A DNA stretch of 64,000 nt, taken from Fusibacter paucivorans. Lineage in GTDB: Bacteria; Bacillota; Clostridia; Peptostreptococcales; Acidaminobacteraceae. Positions 26,923 through 35,160 of this stretch are shown here, piece after piece. Made by a program: the position numbers and the translations under genes. The notes beneath the pieces are model-generated. The model made no database searches and was not told the origin of the DNA. It saw nothing but the letters and a program-made list of their open reading frames with translations. The stretch spans positions 1 through 64,000 of the forward strand of contig NZ_JAHBCL010000026.1 in assembly GCF_018390735.1 (NCBI RefSeq), read 5' to 3'. Positions within the stretch are counted from its first letter, which is position 1, and every line of letters begins with the position of its first letter.

Positions 26923-28280
26923 TCAAGCCTGTCTTCGTCGAAGCATTAACCAGACGAGCAATGAAAGATACCCTGCCAGCAAGCCAATGGTGAGGCCGTA
27001 AAGCGATGTATTGCCGTCAACATAGCCCATAATCGGAATGTTGATAATGACGAGTAGCGGTGTCCCAAATGCCATGCCCACTGCCGATCCAAAGACTAAA
27101 TTCGATGCCGCATCGGTATCAAATTCCGGGTCTGTTCCACGCAACAGTGCCATTCCCGTAGAAATCGTGCCCGTCAGCATGCCATAAAAACCCATGAGGT
27201 TTTCCAGTGTATTTTTTTGATAAACGCGTTTCACCATAAACTTTAAATAATAAAGTGTCACAACACCGCCAAGGGTTGTCATCAGAACTGTTGGCAACCA
27301 GTACTGCTGAACGGCACTGATCGATATCGCCGCAATGGCCGCTGTAATCATATAGTCAAAGACACCGCCGGATATCCGCTGCAACAAATAGTTATTCGTA
27401 ATATCACGTTTCAAAATACCCTTTTTAAGCCAGCGATCCATGATGAGCCGTACGATAATGGCATAACCCGCGGCAATATTAAACTGCATGCCCCATAAGA
27501 CCGTTACAAATGTTTTGCCAAAAGTCCCCATCGGTGAAATCAGATGATCTAAAAACAAAATGCTCAAATAAGTTGCCAAATAGACGATGCCAATGAGCAC
27601 GATTTGCGGCGTTAAATGATCCAGCGCATCGCCAAGCGGCAGTTCATCAGGTTCCGACTGTGCCAAGTAGGGTGATCGTTCACGATGCAGTGTATCTGCC
27701 TTCGCCTTGAGTTGATGCCGTTTCAAATGATAATTCATAAAGGGAATGCCTATGAGAATTGCCCACAGGAATCCAAAGGTGGCTATGGTGAGACCAATAT
27801 TCCCGCCGCCTTGAAAACCGAGTTTTTCCCATTGTGACCCCATGGAAAAAGCCTGTCCGGGACCTTGACCGTAACCGAGCGGCAACAGCAATCCAAAACC
27901 GACGAACAAGTCCGGTTTAAGCGACGCCATAAAAATCAGCGTCAGGACAATGCCGATAATCCCTTGCAGCATGTAAACGGAAACAATGAGCATGCCTGAT
28001 TTTAAAACGATCGGCGATGTCTCGCGCGTTCTGCTCTTTAGTGATAAGGCAATAAAACCAATGGCCATCGCATGGTAAACAATATTGCCGAGAATTGCCT
28101 GATCAAAGGGAACGATCCCCAGCACTTCGGGCCCTAACAGCATACCAATGAATCCAGCGAGGATAGCGGTTGGCATGACATAGCGTTTAAAAACGGCACC
28201 TTCGCCTTAATCAGTGCAGCAATACCGATGAAGATTGACAGGTAAGAGAGATAGAGCATTAATGACCAACTGTCATTCAT
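26923..28280 (-). pseudogene. GltS-like sodium/glutamate symporter family carrier, frameshifted near the N-terminus
   Basis: The main frame (26923-28176, 417 aa) holds about 10 membrane segments and looks like the GltS family (for example GYGQGPGQAFSMGSQWE and FGSAVGMAFGTPLLVIIN). The true start should be ATG 28280, overlapping the PlsC stop as TGATG, which encodes MNDSWSLMLYLSYLSIFIGI, the missing first helix. The two frames meet at a run of five A (28189-28193, plus strand). One more base would restore VPFFKRYVMPTAIL. Either a sequence error or a fresh knock-out; without the shift it would be an intact carrier of about 452 aa. Confidence 0.72.
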
Positions 28281-29428
28281 CAGTAGGCTCCTTTCATGAT
28301 GAGATAGGCTTCATGCCATTTAAAAACTGAGTCGCCTTGACGATCAAATTCAATCACGTAAATGTGTTCATCGTATCTAAATTCAAATTGCGTGCCCTTT
28401 TGCACATTGACACCATGCAGCTCTGCCAACGGGATGTTCAATGTATTCACTGTGAAGCCATTGATTCCAAACGTAAGCTCGCCATGCATGCGGTCATGAA
28501 CATTTCTCGACGCGTCTAAAATCGTCACCATTCCCACGCCCTTGACAACACGCCCATTCTTTAATCGACGTTTCAAACGTGCTCTTTGCCGTTCATTCCA
28601 AATCCTAGGGGAAATGATGCGATCTCTACCTTCCAGTAATCCATGCAGATTATAGCGATAACTGGTTCCGCAGCGTTCACAAGTCACAAGGTCATCTGAC
28701 GTGCTGATACTCCCCTCAGCACCACAATGATCGCAAATATATAAAAAGCTTTCCATGCCCTCTGCCAGTTTCTTGCCTTTGTATTGAAAACCGTGCGATT
28801 CGACCCATGCGTATTCATCATGTGAAAGCGCCGTATTCATCTTCTCTAAAATAGCATTCGTCTCAAGTCCTTCAATCTCAGATGCCTGAAAAAGCACTTT
28901 GAAATCCAATTCCACAGGCCCTCTTCGAAACGTTCGAGACCATCTTGGCTGACTGAGCAGCGAGCCCTTTATCTGTACCGTTACGACTGGAATGCGCAGC
29001 AACTTTATCAATTTTGCCGTCGAATCAACCGGATGCCGATAAATACCATCCCATGACCGATTGCCTTCTGGAAAAATACAGATGACGCGCCCCGCTTTTT
29101 TGGCACGCATAACCTTGCGCGCTGCGGTTAGATCCGTCTCCGACTTGACAATGGGAATCGTGCCAACGTATTCGAGCAGCTTTCGAAAACAGCGGTGTTT
29201 AGCGAAAATACGTTCACCTGCAATGAAACTAATGGGTTCCGGCACCACTGCGTTAATATAAAGTGGATCCCAGTTGTTCAAATGGTTAGCCAGTACGAGA
29301 TACGGCGGCTTGAGCCCCTTGATCGCTTCGGTATTGCTGGTCATCTTACTTTTTCGCTTCATCACCACAGCGAGAACTCTTAAAATAATCCAACTGATGA
29401 TGAAGTTTGGTTTTTTGTATGTGCGCAT
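28280..29428 (-). CDS. PlsC-type 1-acylglycerol-phosphate acyltransferase with zinc ribbon
   Basis: 382 aa. The acyltransferase core has NHLNNWDP (NHxxxxD motif near residue 48) and FPEGNRSWDG near residue 119. After it comes a four-cysteine zinc ribbon CDHCG...CERCG (residues about 232-258) and a C-terminal beta-rich region, a layout seen in Firmicutes membrane-associated acyltransferases. It probably transfers an acyl chain in phospholipid synthesis. RBS AGAGG. The GltS-like gene starts within its stop codon, so the two are likely co-transcribed. Confidence 0.85.
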   Translation of the reverse strand: MRTYKKPNFIISWIILRVLAVVMKRKSKMTSNTEAIKGLKPPYLVLANHLNNWDPLYINAVVPEPISFIAGERIFAKHRCFRKLLEYVGTIPIVKSETDLTAARKVMRAKKAGRVICIFPEGNRSWDGIYRHPVDSTAKLIKLLRIPVVTVQIKGSLLSQPRWSRTFRRGPVELDFKVLFQASEIEGLETNAILEKMNTALSHDEYAWVESHGFQYKGKKLAEGMESFLYICDHCGAEGSISTSDDLVTCERCGTSYRYNLHGLLEGRDRIISPRIWNERQRARLKRRLKNGRVVKGVGMVTILDASRNVHDRMHGELTFGINGFTVNTLNIPLAELHGVNVQKGTQFEFRYDEHIYVIEFDRQGDSVFKWHEAYLIMKGAY

Positions 29429-29894
29429 ATTAGGCCTCTACTGTCTTTTCTCAAATGTACATGGTTGCACGATCATCAGCCACATCCTTGCAGTGGTGTA
29501 TCGTGGTTTTAAATGTGATTTTAAAATGTATTATACAATGTGATTTTAAATGCCGTCATGAAATGATCTGTTATGCAAGCATATCATACGGATGTTGCGT
29601 TCAATTTAAGTTTCTGTTAAAACCTTCGCTCAGTTGCCATATTGTGTTTTCTATACCCTAAATTCTAACTAATAAAGAATATCAATCTCATTTCCGCATA
29701 TTACTAGTTTAGTTTATCAGTAGCAAAATAGCAAGTATGCTCAATATTGATCCTTAAATCAAATGATAGACCTGATACTGTTTTTGTTATTTTTTGTGCA
29801 TTATAAATTGAATTTATCCCAGTGCCATGTTTTGTACAGATCAACTGTTAAATCCCTATATCTGTCCTATTCAATAAGTAAGTACAGGGGACAT
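29429..29894. other. noncoding stretch between plsC-like gene and tailocin locus
   Basis: About 465 bp, AT-rich, with no believable gene. It contains a direct repeat AATGTGATTTTAAA (near 29511 and 29537). No integrase site or tRNA end was recognised. Confidence 0.5.
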
Positions 29895-29945
29895 AAAAAA
29901 GCCCTCGATCACCATGTCGCGTCTATCGCGCAGGTTCTGAGGGCT
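29895..29945 (-). terminator. terminator of the tailocin operon
   Basis: GCCCTC/GAGGGC stem with TTTTTT on the minus strand, 23 bp after the last gene of the operon. Confidence 0.75.
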
Positions 29946-29967
29946 ATTTTAAAACGATTCACTTTAT

Positions 29968-30282
29968 TTATATGCTGTTGTTCATCATGCCGTCATCTAG
30001 GTAATCCTTCGCTTCATGATATAGATAGGCCACTACGGTGCGCAGCATCGTTTTGGTCATCAGTGCTGCAAGCGCATGAGGCAATATCGCGTAAAGTTTC
30101 TCAACAACCCATGTCTCCTGCGCCTCGCCTGATGATAGTATAAAGTCTTTTGCCAAGATCTTCGCTTGCAGCATTAGCTGATACGTTAGTACTTTGAATT
30201 GCTGCCATTCAAAAATAATGATGGTGATCATCGCCAGTACGACTACGATCCACACCTTGTAATCCATTAAAAATGCTTTCAT
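29968..30282 (-). CDS. small membrane protein of the lysis module (holin-like)
   Basis: 104 aa with one N-terminal membrane helix (VWIVVVLAMITIIIFEW) and an amphipathic helical tail. Size, position just after the endolysin and topology are like LLH-type holins, but no family motif is certain. RBS GAGAGGTGAT. It is the last gene of the tail operon and would help release particles by opening the membrane for the amidase. Confidence 0.6.
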   Translation of the reverse strand: MKAFLMDYKVWIVVVLAMITIIIFEWQQFKVLTYQLMLQAKILAKDFILSSGEAQETWVVEKLYAILPHALAALMTKTMLRTVVAYLYHEAKDYLDDGMMNNSI

Positions 30283-30461
30283 GATTCATCACCTCTCATT
30301 CATTGTGAACTTTATCATATGCATGCATCATGTGTTGAATTGCTGTCCTCGCAGGCCTTCAAAAGCATCTATTACGTTTGCTTTTCGTAAGTAATCCTAC
30401 GCTCGTTTTATGTGATATGTGTTATATTTTATATGTTATGTGTTATGCAAAATCTGCTTTG

Positions 30462-31199
30462 TTAGGATGTTTCTTGCTTTGCATCCGTCTCAGAAGCCAG
30501 TGCATGCATATGCATTAAAAGTGCTCGGTAAGCATTGTTGATGCTTGCCAACACTGCCCATGTTGGCATTGGCGTATCAATGTCTCGCATCCACCTTTCT
30601 AAATCTGTAATGATCTGATTTACATGGCTTTCATGAACAATTGCAGTTTTCCAAGCAGGTACTGAGGTGGCTTGTAAATAAGCTTCGTATCTTAAAATAA
30701 AGCCTTGCCACCCCCAATTGTCCAAGATCCACTGCGGACAATATTTGCCTGAGAAGAATTGATGCGGTTCGAGTTCAAGTGCTGTAAAAGGCGACTGCTG
30801 TTGCAGCGCCTTGCACAACACAAAGGCATTTTCACAGGCTTTGGCAACATTGCCGTTATCGGCGATTTCGATGCCGATGCCGTACAAGTTGCCTTTCCCC
30901 GAACCGCCGTCTCCCGCATGGTAACCGCTTCGAAGAATGCTGTGTCCCTGTGTGATGCTGTCCTCATCGACGGTAAAATGCCAAAGGATGTAATCGTCTT
31001 GCTTCATGAAGCGATTGTTTGCCGTATCGTCGGCATGGGCATTACCTGCGTTGTGGATGACGATGTAACGTTTATCGGTAACCCGGGTTGATTGATATTC
31101 CACCGATGTTTCAGGAACTTTACTAACGAAGACGGGGATACCCTCTAATGTCGCCACATGGATGAAGCCGTCAGCATCAAAGATCGTCAATGGGTTCAC
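30462..31199 (-). CDS. N-acetylmuramoyl-L-alanine amidase (Amidase_2 endolysin)
   Basis: 245 aa zinc amidase cutting the lactyl amide of peptidoglycan. VIHNAG (first zinc His), WHFTVDED, YHAGDG and GIGIEIADN mark the Amidase_2 fold, and HQFFSGKYCPQ holds the last zinc site. No clear cell-wall-binding domain follows. The start is GTG 31199 or TTG 31190; the gene overlaps the preceding membrane protein by about 23 bp, so they are coupled. In a headless tail locus it serves producer-cell lysis. Confidence 0.9.
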   Translation of the reverse strand: MNPLTIFDADGFIHVATLEGIPVFVSKVPETSVEYQSTRVTDKRYIVIHNAGNAHADDTANNRFMKQDDYILWHFTVDEDSITQGHSILRSGYHAGDGGSGKGNLYGIGIEIADNGNVAKACENAFVLCKALQQQSPFTALELEPHQFFSGKYCPQWILDNWGWQGFILRYEAYLQATSVPAWKTAIVHESHVNQIITDLERWMRDIDTPMPTWAVLASINNAYRALLMHMHALASETDAKQETS

Positions 31200-31548
31200 C
31201 GCCTCTCATCACTGCCTGAATTTCTGCGAGTTTGACATTGGCAATTGCCTGATTGTCAAAGAGCTGTCGAAACAGCGCCTGCTGTTCGCTCTTGCATTCA
31301 GCACAGAATTTCTGATCGGATTCGATCAGTGTTTTCAAAGCAGCGTTTACTTCGGTGTTGCGCTCGATGACTTTGATGAGTAAGCCTTCTCGTTCAGTTG
31401 CCTGTTTGCGTTTTTCTATGCCAATGCTTGAAACCGTTTTGATGACAGGCATTAATGCAACGATTAGCATGCCGATGACAACAAGCAAAATGATGATTGC
31501 GCTGTCGCTTTGTTTAACGAGTTCAATTGCGTTGTTCAAAATTGACAC
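31177..31548 (-). CDS. small membrane protein with coiled coil, lysis module
   Basis: 123 aa: an N-terminal membrane helix (SAIIILLVVIGMLIVALMPVI) followed by a long charged helix and a CAEC pair (near residue 80). It resembles the membrane-helix/coiled-coil proteins beside phage lysins such as XhlA/BhlA types, though the helix is at the other end from XhlA. Start GTG 31548, or TTG 31539 with better RBS spacing. Possible holin or spanin-like helper; not certain. Confidence 0.6.
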   Translation of the reverse strand: MSILNNAIELVKQSDSAIIILLVVIGMLIVALMPVIKTVSSIGIEKRKQATEREGLLIKVIERNTEVNAALKTLIESDQKFCAECKSEQQALFRQLFDNQAIANVKLAEIQAVMRGGEPIDDL

Positions 31549-31606
31549 TCTCCTTTGATTTCGGTAAAAATAACCTTCTCTAATTCATTTGTACTTGATA
31601 ATTCCT

Positions 31607-31717
31607 CTAATCCCTGTCATTAGTTAATAGATTTTCAACTGCTGCCCTCAAATTTGCTGGAACCTGATCAATTGAGCGTCGTCCTTCTTTAACCAGTTTA
31701 TAATATACCTTAATCAT
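31607..31717 (-). CDS. CD1375-like short phage protein
   Basis: 36 aa (MIKVYYKLVKEGRRSIDQ..., ending LLTNDRD). This is the typical tiny protein found after tail fibres in Clostridia phages and annotated as the CD1375 family: a V/A-Y-x-K-L start and a DVP-like IDQVPANLR centre. RBS GGGAAGG upstream. Function unknown. Confidence 0.7.
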   Translation of the reverse strand: MIKVYYKLVKEGRRSIDQVPANLRAAVENLLTNDRD

Positions 31718-31749
31718 ATCTTTCACCTTCCCTTTCTAATATGTGATCC

Positions 31750-32091
31750 TTAAACCATCATTTCATAGATTTCAGCTAAAGCTTCAAAAATGTCAATCTT
31801 CTCTGTTTCCGATTGAATTATTTTCTTTTCAATATCAATTACTTTCTCATCGGAGCTTTTAACATCCCTATTTTCCAAATCAATTTCTGATTTTGTAGAA
31901 TTGTAAAGTTCTTCTGAAACTTCTTCTAATTCTGAATGTGACGGTATAGTGTCTTCATAAGTTGCAATAACGCAATCTACATGATTTCGTCGATAGAGTT
32001 GTCCGCCACCTACAAACTTTTCAATGTTTAATCCCTTATAATCGCAAGTACCATTATTCATAATGTAATTCTTAACTTTTACGTATTTCAT
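31750..32091 (-). CDS. tail-fibre-associated small protein (XkdW/XkdX-like position)
   Basis: 113 aa, acidic, with a short beta-type N-terminus and a coiled-coil second half (about 60-100) ending ALAEIYEMMV, an ending common in small proteins directly after phage fibres. ATG 32091 with AGGAGGAG is used; an upstream in-frame extension overlaps the fibre gene and lacks a site. May be a fibre chaperone or cap; inferred only from place. Confidence 0.65.
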   Translation of the reverse strand: MKYVKVKNYIMNNGTCDYKGLNIEKFVGGGQLYRRNHVDCVIATYEDTIPSHSELEEVSEELYNSTKSEIDLENRDVKSSDEKVIDIEKKIIQSETEKIDIFEALAEIYEMMV

Positions 32092-32101
32092 TTTTCTCCT
32101 C

Positions 32102-34528
32102 CTAAAATAATCTAATTTGTGGTGTTCTGAGCATTCTAGCAATGGATAAAGCTGACATCATGTTGAAATTAGTATCTCTCCATGTATTCATATCTGGATA
32201 GGGATTTGATCTAAATCTAAAGTCAGTCCATGATCCAGCAGCAGATTTTACCACAAGTCCAAAATCCCATTTATTTACATAAGCTACTATATCATGATCA
32301 ATGAACGTGAGTGGTTTATGGTCTATTTCTGTTTCTGCTACGGTATAGGTAACGCGAATCATTTCCGTCCGATTTCGATCATAAATTGAAAAGTAATATA
32401 AATCGTGGTATGTGGATAAATTATCGCCATATTTATTACAGCCAAAATTCCATGCTTGATTAGGTGCACCTGAAGCAGCATTCATTAATAATGTTCCATC
32501 AAAATTGAATACTCGATAAGTATTCGTACCATTGTGAGCGCTGACAGACTCATCGAATGCATCAACTGTTCCTGTTAGATCTGAATAACTGCTATTAATA
32601 ACAATATCTTCTAACAGCGTTCCGTCTGTATTGTATTTGTACCGATGCAACTGACCACTTATTGTGACAAAACTGTAATAGAAACCATTTCGAATAACTT
32701 TCGGTATCGCTCCTGGAACATAAGTTCCTACAAGAAATGATGCTGGATGCGCTCTAGAAATTGCAACATCTTTTGCCTCTTTAACAGTTCCCGTGACATT
32801 TAGAATGTTCACACCAGACTTTATATTTCCACTTGTCAGTGTTGGTACATCTTGAGCTACCCATGTGGTGCCATCGTAGTACCCCCAATGTGGTTTTAAG
32901 TATACTCTGGTATTTGCATTACCTTCTGTAAGTACCCCAGCCATAGACTCGTTAGCAGGACTATGATACTCAAGGCTTCTATTTGGCATCGTACCATCTA
33001 TCGCCACACCATTTGAATAACCTCTATAGCCCGGCAATACTGCATCTGAAACTAAATTGCCATCGCTAGTAAATGTACCAACCATTCCCAAATTCGTATC
33101 AACTCCGGCTCTCACATTTGTTGCATTTAAATCTGGTGTTAATGCCCTGACCCAGGAATCTCCATTATAGTAGCCCGCCGGTGGCTTTAGATAAACACCA
33201 TAACCGTCAGCTACTGACATTGTTTGTGATACCGATGGTTGATGGAAATTCTCGTTGCTTCGATGTATGATACTTCCTGTTACCATTTCACCATTGATAC
33301 CAGCTGTTTTGCCACTGATAATGTCTGCGCTCGTCGCTGTTGCATCGGCAGTGAAGGTCCCGATAACATTTGATGATGCATTATCAATATGTCCTACTTT
33401 AACACCACTTTTAATATTTTTCGCTATTAAATTCTGTACTCTTGCTTTGATGATTGTAGAATCTGCTTCGTAGTATCCTGATGCTTGTGCTTTGTATTTT
33501 AAAAATGCTGAATTTGAGTCGTTTTGATCAATTTCATAATTTTGAATATGATCAACTCCATAATAAACTTCCGCACCTCTTCTATCTGCCATCGTCCCAA
33601 CCAGTTCCACATCATCATCATTGCTGAATGTCTTCCCGGCTAGTACGTTAGCAGCTGTTGCTGTTCCTACCGCACTAGCCTTGATAAAAAAACAGTCACC
33701 CGCGCTGTTGTACCAGACGTCATAGGCATTACCAGCTTTTAAGTTAGGGGGTGCTGATGTCGCCGGTTTGTAAAGCGGTTTTGCACCTAAGCTGTTGAGA
33801 TTGATCGTTGTCGCAGCACCATTATTGGCAGCCGGTGCAACAAATGTAAATCGCATACCGTCTCTAAGTGTCGAATAAGCCGTATTGCTGAGTGTTAAAG
33901 CTGTTGAAGTCCCGCCGGCAGTCATTGCCGTCATTGCTTTATCCGTGGCAGCTTTAACAAAGGCTGTTGAAGCCACCTGTGTTGAATTACTGCCAGCAGC
34001 TGCCGTTGGTGTCGTTGGTGTTCCTGTCATTACAGGTGAAGCAAGCGTCTTGTTTGAAAGTGTTTGTACAGCGCTTTTAGTAACGCTATTCGAGACATTC
34101 ATCAACTGATAACGGCTGCCATCCCAAATTGCCGTAACAATTGCATTAGCCGGTATATCGCCCGTTTCAATATCTGCCGATGAATCTTTTGCTAAATTAT
34201 ACGTTCCCAGTGAATTGATATTAAGTGTTGCTGCTCCGCTGTTTGCAACAGTAGCTTTAAAGTGTAAAGGTACACCAATCAACTGTGTCATTGACGTAAT
34301 GCCTTCAATGGCAAGTGTATAAGCATCATTTACTGCTGTATTCACATGCAATGTCTTTTGTGCGTTTAAAATAATTTTATCGGCTGCTGATAAGCGACCT
34401 GACTGTGTTGGCGAAGCCTCTTTTGCGACTTCTCCATCAAGTGTTGTAAAGTTGTCATTAATGTCTGCAATATCTGGTACATCTGTGTACTCAGGCAGTT
34501 TTAAGTTAAAATGACTCGTCTGTTGCAT
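32102..34528 (-). CDS. tailocin receptor-binding tail fibre 1
   Basis: 808 aa. The N-terminus (LPEYTDVPDIADINDNFTTLD) is the usual phage fibre attachment start. Residues about 110-300 are low-complexity Ala/Thr/Asn-rich stalk, and about 300-580 carry repeated VLAGKTFSN..LVGTM-like and ISGKTAGINGEMVTGSI units typical of fibre shafts. The last 200 residues are a distinct, beta-rich, aromatic-rich domain, probably the receptor binder. ATG 34528 with AGGAGG is preferred over the longer frame. It follows the YmfQ-like gene as in PBSX (xkdU-xkdV order). Confidence 0.85.
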   Translation of the reverse strand: MQQTSHFNLKLPEYTDVPDIADINDNFTTLDGEVAKEASPTQSGRLSAADKIILNAQKTLHVNTAVNDAYTLAIEGITSMTQLIGVPLHFKATVANSGAATLNINSLGTYNLAKDSSADIETGDIPANAIVTAIWDGSRYQLMNVSNSVTKSAVQTLSNKTLASPVMTGTPTTPTAAAGSNSTQVASTAFVKAATDKAMTAMTAGGTSTALTLSNTAYSTLRDGMRFTFVAPAANNGAATTINLNSLGAKPLYKPATSAPPNLKAGNAYDVWYNSAGDCFFIKASAVGTATAANVLAGKTFSNDDDVELVGTMADRRGAEVYYGVDHIQNYEIDQNDSNSAFLKYKAQASGYYEADSTIIKARVQNLIAKNIKSGVKVGHIDNASSNVIGTFTADATATSADIISGKTAGINGEMVTGSIIHRSNENFHQPSVSQTMSVADGYGVYLKPPAGYYNGDSWVRALTPDLNATNVRAGVDTNLGMVGTFTSDGNLVSDAVLPGYRGYSNGVAIDGTMPNRSLEYHSPANESMAGVLTEGNANTRVYLKPHWGYYDGTTWVAQDVPTLTSGNIKSGVNILNVTGTVKEAKDVAISRAHPASFLVGTYVPGAIPKVIRNGFYYSFVTISGQLHRYKYNTDGTLLEDIVINSSYSDLTGTVDAFDESVSAHNGTNTYRVFNFDGTLLMNAASGAPNQAWNFGCNKYGDNLSTYHDLYYFSIYDRNRTEMIRVTYTVAETEIDHKPLTFIDHDIVAYVNKWDFGLVVKSAAGSWTDFRFRSNPYPDMNTWRDTNFNMMSALSIARMLRTPQIRLF

Positions 34529-34539
34529 CTTATTACCTC

Positions 34540-35157
34540 CTAATAAGCTTTGACATCGTACCAAGTTGGTGCGACATCCATCAGTGCATGCCATGATTCA
34601 AGTTCTGCAATTCGTCCCCACCAAGAATAGGTATAGACAAATGAATAAGCAATGTGTGCCGGCAAAATGTGATCAATTGCTTCAATCAGACCTGCCATAT
34701 TGGGTGGTGTGCCTCTAACACCGACAAATTTGATTTCAATTCTCGATTCACTTGGGTATTCAATGACCTCAACATCAGCACCGCTAAATGTTTCTGCCGT
34801 ATTCTCAATCAATGCCTTTGTCACAGTTCCGGCACCGCGCTGTCTGGCAAAGAGATTTTCTCGCCTGTATGCATGAGCCTTACTGGGGTCTGAGTCTATG
34901 CCAAAGTCCGTTTCAAAAACCTCTAGCAGCCATGTTGCTGTGCCAATGTCCATTTGATTGTCAACATCCGAAACGGCTTGTTTAAGCTCATCGTAACGCG
35001 ACGCAATGGCCTGCTGAATGATGCTCATTTCTTGAAAATCAAGCAAAAATGTTGGTAAGTACTTGGATAAATCTGTTTCACCCAGTAAAGGCGACACAGC
35101 ATCAGAACCATCTTCACTGTATAAAATTGTGCCGTATGTGGTTTCTCCATATGCCAT
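34540..35157 (-). CDS. YmfQ/XkdU-like baseplate protein (DUF2313)
   Basis: 205 aa. It has the DLSKYLPTFLLDFQEM opening, the ATWLLEVFETDFGI segment and the RQRGAGTVTKALI region of the YmfQ/XkdU family, which links the baseplate wedge to the tail fibre in Mu-like and PBSX-like contractile tails. RBS GGGAGG. Placed between two fibre genes here. Confidence 0.85.
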   Translation of the reverse strand: MAYGETTYGTILYSEDGSDAVSPLLGETDLSKYLPTFLLDFQEMSIIQQAIASRYDELKQAVSDVDNQMDIGTATWLLEVFETDFGIDSDPSKAHAYRRENLFARQRGAGTVTKALIENTAETFSGADVEVIEYPSESRIEIKFVGVRGTPPNMAGLIEAIDHILPAHIAYSFVYTYSWWGRIAELESWHALMDVAPTWYDVKAY

Positions 35158-35160
35158 GTT

